Positions 34,401 through 58,840 of a DNA stretch of 64,000 nt are shown piece by piece; position 1 is the first letter of the stretch; each line of letters starts with the position of its first letter. The DNA comes from Liolophura sinensis (Eukaryota; Mollusca; Polyplacophora; Chitonida; Chitonidae), in contig NC_088295.1 in the NCBI RefSeq assembly GCF_032854445.1, forward strand, positions 69,223,058-69,287,057, in the 5' to 3' direction. The notes beneath the pieces were generated by a model, which saw nothing but the letters and a program-made list of their open reading frames with translations, was not told where the DNA came from and ran no database searches. The position numbers and the translations under genes are program-made.

Positions 34401-37400
34401 ACACAATTTTCAATTCATGTATTGCTTAGAATGAATAATTATGACTTTATCCCACGTCAGCTGTATTTGAGACATAATGTGGCAATGTGACTGCTATTAT
34501 ATTGGTCAAATGTCATCCAAGAGTGAAGGATGCATTTGTGAATTTCTACATGCACTGACTTATGGTAAACAAAAAAATAATATAAACTGATCGAAATCTG
34601 AAACAGCTAGGGTTGAATCTTAGACGCTAGATGTGCAGAAGAATAAAAGCACAAGAGAGATACATTGTATTTAATACTATAATATAAAAAAAATGTTCTG
34701 ATCAAAAATTTTCTTTATAGCAAGTATTCTAGATGCTTGGGATGAAGACGATTATATACAAACCTGCATTATCTCTGTTTCTGTTATTGCCCAGAAAGAT
34801 TTACAAAAGTTAACATCGGCTGTGCGAGTCATATGAACAACCTGAATGTGAAAAAAAACAAAAATGTACACTTTCTAATATCAATAATGAATCACAGCAC
34901 TGCTGTCAAAAAGTTCAATCAGCTTTTATGAACACAGCAGAGTCTATAATTTCCTTTAAAGTGAGATGGTTGCCCAAAATTTGGAATTTAAACAAAATCA
35001 TTCATGTTGAAATAAAAAATATTCATTGAGTATGTAGCTCTACAAAATCCTGCCGTTATTCGAATTCAATACAAAGAGGGCGGGCCATTTTCTCATTCGG
35101 AAAGTTCCACTCAAAAACAAACAGGTAGAGCAAGGTATGTGTGGGTGGCAGAAATAGTGACAGCATGATCTTGCTATCTTTCCTACTCAATCGATATTGC
35201 TCCATCTAGGTGTTATACCGTAGATATACATACTGTACCATAACTGTTTAAACTGACCATCAATTACAACTCTGAACTTGCTTGTCAACCAGTCGAGCTC
35301 TTTTTTACGCCTCTTTTTGGCCAATCCTGTTCAGCCATAATGCCTTCTTTTCTGCATGTAATCAGTTATGTTTGTTTACAAAGGAAGTTCACCGCACGCT
35401 CAGCGCATGCTCCATATCCTCTGAATTGACAGCGCCTCATTTAAATATTCTGGTAGATTTTTCAGTTTTTTTTTGGTCATTTTTAAACATTCACTTAATG
35501 TACAATGGTGGGAGTGGGATTAATGAAAAGCTTGTAACTTTTACTTCTTGAGACAAATACTCCATACTCATGTCATTCTGCAATAATGCAAAAATAGCTA
35601 ATATTTGGGCGACCATGTCACTTTAAGGAACACTGCATCGCTGTCATCACATTATAGTGCTTCAAAGAAAGACAAACATATTTATAGGAATTACAATCAC
35701 AAGTACATATACATACTAGAAAGCACACGTATATTGGTGTGGGTTGTTGTCATATGTGGTAAATGCTGATAAAAGGTTGTTTTTCAAATAAACCTTTGTT
35801 ATGAAGTATGAAACATCCAAATCACATGCAGAGCATCACTCTGTTCTTCCAGGACTGCTTTCAACACTAAGGTACTAAACACAGAATGGACAAAACCACT
35901 GATTTAACCTTAGAGTTAATACACATGTAGCTACATGTCACATTTATATTTAATCCACTGAAACTCAGGCTCAGGAAAAAAAAAATCATACTTTTGTGAC
36001 CTGGGAAGTATGACGTAAATAATTAGCAGTAGTATTTACCTGTTTACCCCTTAGCTCTGGGTCCAGCAAATATTTACCACTGTTCAATACAGAGCTGGCA
36101 AATTGCATGAGTCCAGATGTTTCCTGATAACCATCTCCAAAAGATGCCATAGCAACAGACACAACCTGAAGGGGTCGTTGCATGGATTCACAAAACTGAA
36201 AGAAATAAGATGTAACAGATTTACTGAAACCATAACACAGAGCAACTGTAAAATGAAAACCTCCAGTGCAGCATAATTTGAAAAAGTATAATGTCCAATT
36301 CTGGTTGTATGCCTCCTGATACAGCATTATAATTAATGGTGTGTTTCATCTGATGATTCTCTGATACTTTTTAAGGTCTTGATTGCCTCAAGCTAACATT
36401 TTTCATTACCATTAGATTATGAAAATGCCACCTCCTGTGACAACATTTAGCTGATAAAAAATGAAATAATGAGTTGCGAACGGTAAAAGGCTGGGCAGGA
36501 GGGTTATGGGAAGCAGGGAATCAAGTGTGACGGCCTAATCATAACAAAAAGGGCTCTGATTTAGCTCTGTAGGCCTGTGATACTATCACAGCCCTGTCTT
36601 GTTTCATAAGCTTTCCTTTAACCGAGTATACATTCAAACACGGCGGTTGGAGTTGGAATTTTATACAGTTTCCACTACTTTCATGCTTGAGTGGATTTAC
36701 ATATGGTGACACATGGTAACACCTATCTGGAATTAATAGCTGAGACGACTAAGGCTATGGACAGACAAATTATTTGGTGCCCAGTAGTAGTATACTAAAG
36801 CCAGCAAGGGGAGTACAGAGGCATTGAAAGTAAGCTTATGGAACAACACAGAGCTGTGATAGTATACGTAATCATGGCCCTACAGCGTTAGCTCTGATTA
36901 TGCTTTCTCTTTAGTAAAAGAGGGAGCCAAACAAGGTAAATTTTACATGAACTTACTTAAGCTAAACGATCTGCATCCTTGTTCAACATCTGACACCTAC
37001 CTTGTAAGTCTACCAACCAATGAATATCGCATTATCAAATAAGGAGGTAGACTTTGACATGACAAATTAACCATTGCTGGTGAAGAAACACATATTAGCC
37101 CCAAAAGACTCCAACTGATTTTCTTATACTGGCCTAGCGTTCTTCTTGTCTCAAAGCTTCCAGTGTTAATTTTGTACTCAATGAAGGCAATCCGATTGTC
37201 TTTATTATAGAAAAAGTCTCGTGGAAATAAATGACAACAATCTAAGGACCTGCCACTTTGCTGGCAAAAGGGAAGGCACAAGACTTGTTTGATAACAAAA
37301 ACAATCGGCCTGAACCTTTGTTGAGTACGAAATTAATACTGCATGCGTCGAGACTACGACACAAGGCCAGTATAAGAAAAGGAGTTGGACTCTTTCAGGG

Positions 37401-38001
37401 CTAAACACATATATACCTGGAATGCTAAGCATCTGCCATAAAAGCAGTCCTGGTTTAACATCTCCACCTCTGTCATAAGTTCCTCTGCTAATGGTTCATA
37501 CACTTCTTCATCTACTGCAAATAAATCTCCTTGATCACAAAACGAGATGAATTTGAGGACATAGTACAAACAAACTCGCAACTGTCCCAATGCTGTGACA
37601 AATGCTTCCAGTTCTTTACAATAGAATGAACTGCGAAAAAACAGAGAGTCCCTGTTGACAGTGATGTGACGTGTAAGTTGTAACAACCTGAGGCAGCATT
37701 TCTCTATTATCTTTAGTAAGCTCCTATAGCCATTTGCTGGTACATCTGGACTTAAATCATAATCGCCCACGCAGTTCACTAATTCTCGAGCCATGGGCTC
37801 GATGCCCAATTCCAAATGTTCGTACAAAAGGCTGAAGGCGACGTGGAATCTGGCGTGATGGCTATGTTTCCCATCTTGAAAATGTTCCATATTCACCAGA
37901 GCTCCTGATCCAAGTGCCCTGAACAGATTTGTTAGCGTAGATTGCAGTTCTGTGTCGCACTTCATTTTTTGACAGCTGATATGGTGCGCTTGGTTTTCCA
38001 T
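28473..38001 (-). CDS. LIPE: Hormone-sensitive lipase, 805 residues, 9 coding exons
   Basis: Cytosolic and lipid-droplet lipase hydrolysing diacylglycerol, cholesteryl and retinyl esters. Exons in gene order: 38001-37417, 36195-36040, 34841-34764, 34321-34139, 33600-33481, 32638-32494, 31246-31028, 30095-29365, 28673-28473 (stop TAA 28475-28473). All phases join. Residues 1-334 form the HSL N-terminal domain ([40 protein letters not shown]). The alpha/beta-hydrolase core has the oxyanion motif HGGGF at 361, the nucleophile in GDSAG at Ser435, Asp744 in LDPILDD and His774 in DLPHGF. All catalytic residues are present. Exon 8 carries a Ser/Thr-rich insert (about 500-690), the place of the vertebrate phosphorylated regulatory module. 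It has RxxS sites in RNLS and RTFS. The length is close to the vertebrate short form (about 775). The exon at 33600 follows an AAG acceptor. Start choice: the upstream in-frame extension begins with GTG, so the ATG at 38001 is used. Confidence 0.95.
28836..29092 (-). mobile_element. SINE family S1, near full length, diverged
   Basis: In the last LIPE intron. Tail, body and head (GGCCTCCGTGATCAAGG) are present, with a deletion of about 25 bases near box B. Confidence 0.8.
31242..31480. repeat. About 40-bp minisatellite overlapping a LIPE exon edge
   Basis: Units of about 40-44 bases (GATCCTATAGTCAAAATATAC, then CAGCATGGGATTTAT) repeat five to six times and decay rightwards. The first unit includes the last bases of the exon 31028-31246 and its acceptor. 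Confidence 0.85.
31530..32265. mobile_element. Long-inverted-repeat element interrupted by a SINE
   Basis: The outer arms, 31536-31605 and about 32193-32263, are inverted copies of roughly 70 bases (GAACTCTTTT..., GTCATGTGAC..., AGGCAAC). A related element lies at 47488-47835. The 31684-32052 interior is a separate SINE insertion. Once that is removed, the element resembles the 47.5-kb copy in length and order. Confidence 0.75.
31684..32052 (-). mobile_element. tRNA-derived SINE, family S2, full length
   Basis: On the minus strand it starts GACCGGCCTGGATAGCACAG with TTGGTAGAGCGTCC (box A-like) and GATCAATCC (box B-like). A long body follows (GGAAGTTGTAACTTCC, CAACAAGGAGGCAC) and the tail CATATGACTGAAAAATTGTTG then GTACGACGTTAAACCCC, ending in CACTCACTC repeats. 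TTCTCGAGT flanks both sides, a target-site duplication. It is nested in the inverted-repeat element at 31530-32265. Confidence 0.85.
32876..33006 (+). mobile_element. SINE family S1, internally deleted
   Basis: Plus-strand orientation: GTGAGTTCAAGTCCAGC (box B) runs directly into CTCTGCCCGGTTTCCTCCC and the tail ending AATCAAATAAATAAA. The region between head and body is missing. It lies in a LIPE intron. Confidence 0.8.
34960..35622. mobile_element. TTAA-flanked inverted-repeat element, family T2
   Basis: About 663 bp in a LIPE intron. The left tip is AGTGAGATGGTTGCCCAAAA and the right end reads TTTGGGCGACCATGTCACT, an inverted match over about 25 bases. TTAA flanks both ends (34956-34959 and 35623-35626). 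There is no coding capacity. It differs in sequence from family T1 but shares the TTAA target. Confidence 0.8.
36530..36912. mobile_element. MITE-like element with about 80-bp inverted repeats
   Basis: The left arm (CCTAATCATAAC, GATACTATCACAG, CATAAGCTTTCC) pairs with the right arm (GTAAGCTTATGGAACAAC, CTGTGATAGTATACG, GCTCTGATTATGC). It lies in the first LIPE intron, between exons at 37417 and 36195. No ORF resembling a transposase is seen. Confidence 0.65.
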
Positions 38002-39611
38002 GATTACAGGCTCGCAACAAGTCACAGTAAAACAATGTAAACAAAATCACCCAAACTATGAAAAATAAACCTTAATAAATATTAAAGTAATTTTTAGCAA
38101 AATCCATGGCGAAATTTGAACATATTAATTTAACAAATCGGAATGGCGATCGGAAAACAAACGTCATGAATGTTTTGCTTTCTGCGAACGAAACCGAACA
38201 CTGGTTGAGGAAGGTGACATTTGCTCAGCTGTGATCAGATTTGTCGCTCCAAAAGCCTGTAATTTCGGTAAATTGATATGCTGTGATGTAATTAGTTTTA
38301 CTTGCATCTCTTTGACAGTGCATACTCTGATGTTTTTACCAGGTAACGACTGTGCACCTGCAATAAAAACGGCACAGATGGGCGAGGAAGACATGCGGTG
38401 ATACAGTAACGGCCTTTGTAGCTAGCGCGGAAAGCTTGTTCTGTATCGCTAACATCTTCCAGTTTTCAAGACCTGAAACTTGAATCATCAGCCCTGTAGT
38501 TATATATGTAAATAGACTTGAACCCATTTACATTTACCGAAGAGGTAGGCCTACGTAATGTAAATATCAATATCTCATTTTATGTGTGACTGTCAGGGTG
38601 AGCTATACTGTATTTGCCCAAAATAGGTCTTCATTTGTTTGGATGTGTAGCCATCAGCCAAAATGTTCACACAAGCTATAGAGTATGGGTGGTTATTTAT
38701 AGCATAGTGATATGTAGGGCAACTGTATAATGCTTTGTTGTTGGGCCTAATCATGTTTTATGATCATGACATCAAAAGCAGTAGATCAATTACATTTCAG
38801 ATAGTACAGGATTCCACCTGGCTGTTAGCTTAGCATGAGACAATTATTTGCCTTTTTTTCCTCAGATAAATATATTTTAATGGTGGTTCTCTACCATACA
38901 TATTTATAAATATAACAACGAAGAAAAAGCTCACAAAGAGAGAAATAGGACATCACTGAGTGAAAATAAAGACCATGGAAATTGAATTTTAGATCCCTTT
39001 GATCTTGTTGCAAGTGAAGCTTACTTGTTTTCCACAGATATGGTGTCTGAGTCACTCTGAACATCACATTATCTGAGAAAGTTTGGGACAGGTTGTGGTC
39101 GAGTGTTTAAGGTGCTTGCCTTTTTATTCCTTTGTCACCCGAGTCATGGGTTCATTTTAATGCTGGAAGAGAAAATTTTCAAGACTCTTCTACTTTCATT
39201 GCCCTTGGGAACCTTTGGGACAAGACTTATGCGGCCTTACATGAAGTTCGCTGAAGACCACTTGCTTGCCACACAGCATGGGACACAAAACGACTATTAA
39301 ATTGAATAAATAAATTGGGTTTAATGGACTTCTATAGATTTGAATGGTTTCTTTCAACAATGGATTTTACTGTTTGTGTATATTGTGTAAACTTTCATGG
39401 CACACTAAGTTTCTGCATTTTATTTAAATTTCTTTCCTGTTTTGTTTTTTTCATTCATAAATTGGCGCACTTTAGATTTTGTCTTCTTTGATGTTAGGTA
39501 TTGCATAGGCAAGGACTGACCAGATTTTTGAAAGTATATTTTGCTTTTACGCTTGCTTTTTAGCGTGTGAAAAAGGACAAGACATGATTTGTTTAACTTC
39601 TGTGTTTTCAG
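38002..39611. promoter_or_regulatory. Divergent intergenic region between LIPE and DCAF8
   Basis: LIPE is read leftwards from 38001 and DCAF8 rightwards from 39628, so both 5' ends must lie here unless first exons are farther away. No TATA box is obvious. On the plus strand GAAGAG|GTAGGC near 38540 could be the donor of a noncoding DCAF8 first exon, which would then splice to the acceptor at 39611. A tRNA-like SINE occupies about 39090-39310. Calling it a shared promoter is inference from gene arrangement. Confidence 0.4.
39090..39320 (+). mobile_element. tRNA-like SINE upstream of DCAF8
   Basis: GTGGTCGAGTGTTTAAGGTG with CTTGCC resembles a Leu/Ser tRNA 5' half, and GTCATGGGTTCA fits box B. 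It ends with ATTAAATTGAATAAATAAATTG. Single copy in this window, so the family is not confirmed. Confidence 0.45.
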
Positions 39612-39627
39612 GGCTACTTCAGTGACC

Positions 39628-51726
<12,099 letters not shown>

Positions 51727-53960
51727 AGCCTGCCAGCCTACCTGCCTGCCTGGACAACATTGGCACCGATGTACAGGAACCACTAGCACAAAATTCTTCT
51801 AGCTTATGGAAATAATGGTTACCTTGGCAAGCTTTGGCGTAGACATGCTGCCATGGTAGTCTAGGTAATCATAGGCTAAAGGAAGGTTGTGCTAGAAGAT
51901 TTAGAATTTTTGATGGCTTCACCAGACAGTTATACTTGTTACCTGTTCGAATTTGATTTGGATACAGATAAGCAGTCATACTGCCCTGACTATGAAACTG
52001 GTACCCTGTTATAAAGCAGTAATGTTACAGCTGGTCAAATACACTTGTAAGTGATTACTGTTTGAGTGATGTTTATTTATTATGTATGAAGTTGTGTGAG
52101 TTTGTTTCTATTTTAATCACGCAACTACCTAACGTTAAATTTAAGCCTGGCTTATATTCATAAATAATCCTATTTTGTTAATGATGTTGCAAAGAGGCCA
52201 AACCTACATCCCGCCCCAAATCTTATTTGATATATATATGCATGCACAGAATGTGAAATGCTTGCGCTGCTGTATTCACTATTCAGTGCTTTTGTCTGAT
52301 AATTTACTTTTTGAAGCCATAATCTTGCTTTCTTGACCTGTGTAAATACTGGCACAATTTCATTTATATCAGCTATCCACGAATAGTCGGTTTTTCGGAA
52401 ACATGTTCCACTGTGGTAATCCTGTATGTAATGTGGAATCTGCGTATTGATAGATTTGTTATGTGCCAGGAGTTTGAGAATACACAGGCTGGATATGGAG
52501 CTAGTGTGGCTGGCCAGCAAGTGTTCAGTAGTTCCAGCCAGAAAGTGGTTATTGTCAAGACTTGGCTCATTGGGTTATTTCTCAATGTGATGTACTTTCC
52601 CATACATGAATAAATGTACATAGCTTGTGCATGATTCAGGAAAACACAAAAATTACTGTGCACATGTTTCCATATCAGCCCTTGGTACTCTGTTGATCAT
52701 TTCAGGTGTTTTTTATAGCTGTGTGTTAGTCTATGGCCATATTATAAGACTGATTCTGTAAGTACCTGTAAGCATTAATCTGTTGATCGTCTTCTGAAAA
52801 AACTACATGATTGTCTCTACAGGCCCCAGTGACCTCTTACAGACTGGTACCTTGCCCAGAATTATGGTCACTTTCTAAGCTGGACTCTTTGTTAAAAACA
52901 TAGGAGCCAGTTTAGAAAACTAAACCTGAACTTAAGTGTCTTGTTGACGAATCTGTCTCGCACTGAAGTTTTGTAGATTTATAGAGCTACTCCAATTCTC
53001 AGGCAAAGTGTTTTGTTCAGAACAAAAATTAAATTATGATTGAAAAATTCACAATGTATTGTTAAAGTGTCCTTAAGATTCCCAATTTCTGCAAACATGC
53101 AAAAATATGCATTAATACCTTGTAAAAGTGTTACTGTTTAGGAAATCAGTCTCGATTATGCTTATCAGTTAAAACTTTTTTTTTAACACAATGACTTTGG
53201 AACTGGAGTAGCTTTTCAGTAGTGTGTTTTTCTTTGTAAACATGCATAAAACACCACTTTTGCTTGGTTATTGTTTTCATTTAAATGATGTTAATGTACT
53301 CTAAATTATGACTTAAAAAAGGAAATTACTGTTTTATGTCCACTGCCCCGAAGAAAATTGAAGGTATGTTCATTCATATATCTTTGGATAAATATATTGT
53401 TTAATAATTTAAAAACTAAGATTCTAATATGGCACCAATTTTACAAGTTAAATTACAAGGATACCAAGTTCATTCCTTGCCCTTTTGCCACTGGCGCCAG
53501 AACTGATGCAGTTTCTTGTTCTGTCTTATTACTGTCAGTTCATCCAAACTGCTTGTTTTACAGATTAAATGGAAGGAATTTTTGAGTTGTCGTTGGCCTG
53601 AAAGCTTTCCCAGGTAGCAGCCCATGCATACTGGTGTAGTTTAAGTCGCTTTGTGAATGTTAACTTTGGGTGTTGACTAATGTTATATGTTCTCCTTACC
53701 AACATCTTGGTGCGTGGCGGTTACAATGTTTAACAGTTCCTCCTAGCAATGACAGCTGCCTGTCTCTATGATTAACCTGTACAGTAACAACAGAATGTTT
53801 TTTGGACAGGATTGTTCGATAAATATTGTTATAAAAAAATGTCCAACAGTGCTGTTAGGCCTGTTGTGTTCGAATTAAAGGTTTGTTCAAAGCAAGTAGA
53901 ACCGTGTTGAGAAAACACAACGTTTTCAATAAAATATTTTGCAAGTACAGTGGTCGTTCT
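51727..53960 (+). other. DCAF8 3' UTR with candidate poly(A) signals
   Basis: No coding exon is seen after the stop at 51726. Candidate signals are AATAAA at 52609-52614, ATTAAA at 53874-53879 and AATAAA at 53928-53933, the last followed by a GT/T-rich stretch. The end point is uncertain; transcripts could stop at about 52.64 kb or 53.95 kb. Confidence 0.4.
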
Positions 53961-54179
53961 GTTTCTCATTCTCTGGTGAATGTTTATTCCACGACATATG
54001 TACAACAGCGAACAAAGGTTAGTGACTGGCAGTTATACTTTTATGTGTACCATGCCAGGTGCAGATGATATGTGTAATCGATAACTCATCAGTTCTAAAA
54101 ACTGCTTTCTAGAGCCACATTGCGTCAGAGCAACTTAAAGAAATGGACAGGAAGGACGAGGAGCAGGCAGTAAGCTGTA

Positions 54180-54458
54180 GAGTGGTTAAATACGGTTGCC
54201 TTTCAGTCACTAGGCCACGTGATAAGCGGGTTCAAACCCGGCATTGGACAAGAAATTTGTAGAATCCCATACTCTCCCTATTCTTGGGGCCCTGATGGCA
54301 ATAAGTGGTGGACGACAATCGAATGGCCCTTTGTGCAGTCAAGTATGTGGGAATGTTCGTCAGTAACTTGCCGAGGGTTTCTGTGGTCTCTGTGGGGACT
54401 ATGACTTTCTCAACCCAATGAAAAATTGAATACTCTTGAATATTGAGTTAAAGATGCA
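54180..54458 (+). mobile_element. SINE-like repeat, family S4, with tRNA-like head
   Basis: The box B-like GGGTTCAAACCCGGC near 54229 is preceded by a GTTAAATACGGTTGCC stretch. The body (GGCAATAAGTGGTGGACG, CTTTGTGCAGTC, GTTCGTCAGTAACTTGCC) parallels the 50.6-50.9 kb copy and the tail is GAATATTGAGTTAAAG. It lies downstream of DCAF8. Confidence 0.6.
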
Positions 54459-55269
54459 TTTAGAACAAGAAATAACGGTCGTCATAAGGCACACAACTGA
54501 TCTGGCAAAAGTTGTCAAATTTCTTCAGTTATATTAAATGCATTTGAATGTCAAGTTGGTTTACATGGACTACAAGTATGTTTGTATGTTTGCGACGTTG
54601 ATTAATTTTATGTCGATACCGTCTAAAATATTGCTTTTAACATCACAGCATTGTTTTACCTACATGTAATTCTATTAAGCCTTGGGGCTAGGGGGCGTGT
54701 AAATTGATACTAGTTAAACGTTTACACGAACAGAATAGACTTTAAGTGAGGTAAACTCACATGAGGCCGCATTTCACTGTTTACATGTTACTCTTTGCCA
54801 ACTATCACACTGTCGTCGCTTTCCACACCATGTTGTTGTCTTAAATATCGGGGATACAATGATAATCTGCTCTGTTCTCGTGCTCTAACATTCTAACATG
54901 AACATCACATTCTTATGACCTGGGAGTTCGTGATTTTTAATTCAGCTCCTGTTGACTCGGTCAACGTTTCAGCTTCAGTGGTTCAATCCTCCAAGCTGTG
55001 CCCTGTGTCACCCACAGACAGGCGTATAGTATATAGCAATCTTCGAGCTGATTAACTTTGAAACACCGCATATCAAAGCATGGAACTATCTTCATGTGCA
55101 GACGAAATTGAAGTTGGAATCCGCAAAAGGTGGGGGCTAAAAAAAAAAAAGAGACAAACTGAAGACAAAAAGTTAAACCATCACGCCTCCAAGGGAGAGG
55201 AGAGTGGAAAATTTCTTTCACCCAAACCACGTCTTGCCTCCCTGAGAGAAAATTTTGGAAAGGCCGGAA

Positions 55270-55539
55270 AGATTTATTTATTTATTTGATTGGTGTTTTT
55301 CTCCATACTCAAGGATATTTCACTCATACGACGGCAGCCAGCATTATGGTGGGAAGAAACAAGGCAGAGCCCGGGGGAAACCCACAACCATCCGCAGGTT
55401 GCTGCAAGACCTTCCCACGTACGGCCGGAGAGGAAGCCAGCATGAGCTGGACTTGAACTCACAGCGACCGCATTGGTGAGAGACTCCTGTGTCATTAAGC
55501 TGCGCTAGCGTGCTAACCAACTGAACCACGTAGGCCCCG
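55270..55539 (-). mobile_element. SINE family S1, near full length
   Basis: Complete tail, body and head. GAAAGGCC appears on both sides (before the tail and after the GGGGCCTACGTGG head), a probable target-site duplication. It lies in the DCAF8-EMI/EGF intergenic gap. Confidence 0.85.
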
Positions 55540-57578
55540 AAAGGCCACAATGGAGCCACGCTGCCTTTTATATGCTAATATCACCGTAGGGATGAACCCT
55601 GCCATGTGATCATCACAAGTGATGGTGCACAGAGGTTATCAGAACTCCGCAACTCACCCCAAGAAGGGGAGATCACTTCCACAGGGGAGACTACTTTTCC
55701 AAAGGAAGCGCTGATCTAGAATTAAACATTATGAAATGATAATTTGTCCACACATAAAAATCATTATAGCCTGTCTATAATTTGTATTTCTGATTTCTGT
55801 GATTGAAGAACTGAATTATTGGTCTTACATTTAGGAGAATAACAGGGCGTTGAAAAGTTTGGCTGCTGTGTAAAAGGAACAAAGGTTGAGAAAAAATACG
55901 TTTCTCCTCAGGAAATCATTAATGATTTTAGGTGGATTTTGCCATCAGCAATGTTTTAGCTTGGACGTGATGTATATAAGTATGTACCAAACCGTCAGCA
56001 ACTGGATCGACAATGAAAAGAGACGTTTTAATGCCAGTTCGGTTTATCGGGATTATAACACCTCTGTTACATCGTCGGGGACTCTGTGGCCTCTTGCTTA
56101 GCTTGCTAATGCAGCCTCTCTCATCGTAATGGCGTAAAACTCAAGTCAAATATATAAATGTTACATCGTCACCTTTTAAAGTGAAACATTATTGAATATG
56201 ACGTGCGTGATAGGAAACTTGTCATCATGTGGAAGATAGATATGATGTGATGGTTAAGTGCCTGGCACGCATGTGATCACTGTATGACTCAGTATCAAGT
56301 TTTGGGTGTGTCACTTTTTGCCCTGCATACTGCATATAAGGCCCTATGATTGGTTATAATACTAGCAGGGGTACACGCCATGTTGCTCTCTGAACTTATA
56401 CTTGACGTCTTACATGCTGCCTTTTTTCTCACCGTAAGACTTGAAATAGGGCAATTTTCCAAACATATAAATTTTGTGGAATAATTTTATCCGCGATATA
56501 AACAATTTCTTCGTGGTTGAAATATGTTTACAACAGTTGAAATCATTTTACTATCCAAAATGTTTCCCTATGTAACAATAATTTCTTTTCTAAAACGTTT
56601 ATTGGCTATGTATGAAAAAACATTTGTTATCTTTTCCTGATAGGCTTTTAATTATATGTGGAAAACATACCAAAAATCTGAAGGGCACTATCAAACCATG
56701 TACGTTTTCAAGACAGCAACATATTATAGAGCCTTCTCTAGTCAGAGGCACTGTGTTAAGGGCGGGTATGGTGGTATCATGCGCTTTTTATCACTTCCAT
56801 GGAGAGTAAACTTGGCACAGGCATCGAACTATTCGTATTTTGTATAAGCAATAAGTTGAAAGAAGTCTCGGACATACATGCAGTACGCAATCTGCGCACA
56901 TGTTATCGGTAAATTTCAGTGTTGGCTTCGTTTAACGATATTTTGGACTCTCTCCAAAATATATTCCAAAGTTGTTTGGTGTTAGTTTCAATAATTGATA
57001 TAAAGTCGACAAGAGACACTGCCTGTGGTATTAATTATGAAAGAACTTGAGTATGGTCAGTCACAAGGCATTATACTGGCATTTGGGCCTACACGATGAC
57101 AGTATGCTGCTAGTGCACAGTCAGACTGGGGTTAAAACATTCGCGTGCATTGTAATATTTTAACTCACCATAACAATCTGAAGGGAAACATTGGAAGACA
57201 GGTCAGTACAATTCATTTTCTCAATTCAGAAATTACAAACCTATCAGGGCAACAAAAATAAAGTTATAAACGCTGTATTTTGATGTTTTTAGAATAGTTT
57301 TTATTATAATGCATTAATGAATGATTTATAATTCTTACATCGTATTTGGTTTACTTTTGGACAAAATAACATATAGCCCACAAATTAAGCGTTGATAAAT
57401 AATGTTTAAATAGTATTAGCTTTTCCCATACCAGCAAGACAATTTAATTCCTTATTGAGTGTTCCAGTAGTGTCTTGGTATTTCGAAATTAGGTAAATAA
57501 TATAATTCTATAACAGTCAATGTTTCACGTTTTATGTTCGTATGCATTATAATATGTATAGAGGTCATTACTTCACGT
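55540..57578. other. Intergenic, no gene seen
   Basis: Only short ORFs without recognisable similarity. A weak SINE-like stretch (GTAATGGCGTAAAACTC near 56130) is present. Confidence 0.35.
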
Positions 57579-57582
57579 TTAA

Positions 57583-58149
57583 AGGAGAAGAAAATTTAAA
57601 TATCAAACAAATACCACTGAAAAGAGAGTATGCATTTCCTCGCAGGTGCATACCATAAAAAATTCTAATATGTACCTCAAGTTGATAAATGACAAATAAA
57701 GTCAGCGCCAAAATCCGCTACGGGCGACTCCATTTTGCCTAAGAACTAGTCCTGAAGTGTTAGGAGGAGAATTGCCGTCGGAAACCGCCGAAGAGTAGTT
57801 CGTACATTTCCGATAGAACTCTTCTTCCCAGAAGGTAGCGAACAGTACAGTTCGTTTTCCGCTTGACGATCGGGAAACCGGAACGTTGGAAGTGGGTTCC
57901 GAGTTTACACGAACAAGCCGGCAGTTTTAACGACTCTCATTGGCTGAGAGGCAACACACCCCCAGCATACATTACAGGGTGTTAATGGTAGAGGAGGCGA
58001 TGGACTCAGCGATTTATGCCAGCTTTACTGTTTTCAAGCTTTATGTGTACGGCGAGGAAAAATCGCCAAATTATGCAGCAGGCACCATCGGATAAATAAA
58101 ATCTGGTGTTTTCAGCCTATAGTGTCATTTTTTAAATTTTTTTTCTCCT
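57583..58149. mobile_element. TTAA-flanked MITE-like element, family T1, second copy
   Basis: About 567 bp, near-full-length, same orientation as the copy at 2603. TTAA sits on both sides (57579-57582 and 58150-58153), with AGGAG and CTCCT tips. It lies upstream of the EMI/EGF gene. Confidence 0.85.
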
Positions 58150-58382
58150 TTAAATGCTTTTTTCTTACAGCGATACAGTTATGACTATTATTCATTGTCC
58201 ATCTTTATTTTCTGTCTCAAAGTCTGATTAAAGTCTCAGAATGCTCTCGCAATGTGTTGGCTGAAATCCATAAATTGTGAGGATGTGATAAAAATGTCAC
58301 GTCAAAATGTGATAAAATGAACAAAAATATCAGATCGCAGGTTTTGATGCGTTTCGTGCACCGATTATTAACGTGATAAGAT

Positions 58383-58649
58383 CCACAAATTCTCGACGTA
58401 TTTATCACATAACCTGCGTCTAAATGTTGTACTATCCAGTTGGGCAAATTCCTGTAAGTGCCGATCAGTGACCACAAATTCGCGATGTATTTAAAACATA
58501 GCCCGTGTCTAAATGTTTTGCTGTGCAGTTGGGCAAATGCCTGTAAGTACCAATCAGCGTCCACAAATTCACGACGTATTTATCACATAGCCCGCATCTA
58601 AATGTTTTGCTATCCAGTTGGGCAAATTCCTGTAAGTGCCAATCAGCGA
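58383..58649. repeat. 89-bp tandem repeat, three units
   Basis: Units start CCACAAATTC at 58383, 58472 and 58561. They share CAGTTGGGCAAAT, CCTGTAAGT and CAATCAGCG segments at about 88-90% identity. The array ends about 240 bases before the EMI/EGF start codon. The minus ORFs here are products of the repeat. Confidence 0.9.
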
Positions 58650-58832
58650 CCATTTTAAATACAGCAATATATAGATGTTGCTGTATTTTAACAAAATCAT
58701 GACTGATAAGGTTTTTACCGTATTTGGACAAAAATCATGAAAATAGATTTCACCGTATTTGGCCAAATTCATTACATTCTTCATTCAAGTGAAATTAACA
58801 GATCTGTGATGATGTCAAGCCGAACAGAAGCC

Positions 58833-58840
58833 ATATTTAA
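58833..58840 (+). promoter_or_regulatory. TATA-like box upstream of the EMI/EGF gene
   Basis: ATATTTAA lies 47 bases before the ATG at 58887. If it is used, the 5' UTR would be only about 20 bases. Weak evidence from position and composition only. Confidence 0.25.

Noticed and set aside
54219..54245. tRNA T-arm (GGGTTCAAACCCG)
   Set aside because: No matching acceptor stem or anticodon arm; it belongs to an S4 SINE-like element.
58217..58784. Minus-strand ORFs of 71-115 residues
   Set aside because: They arise from the 89-bp tandem repeat; the frames overlap one another and no start context or family is seen.
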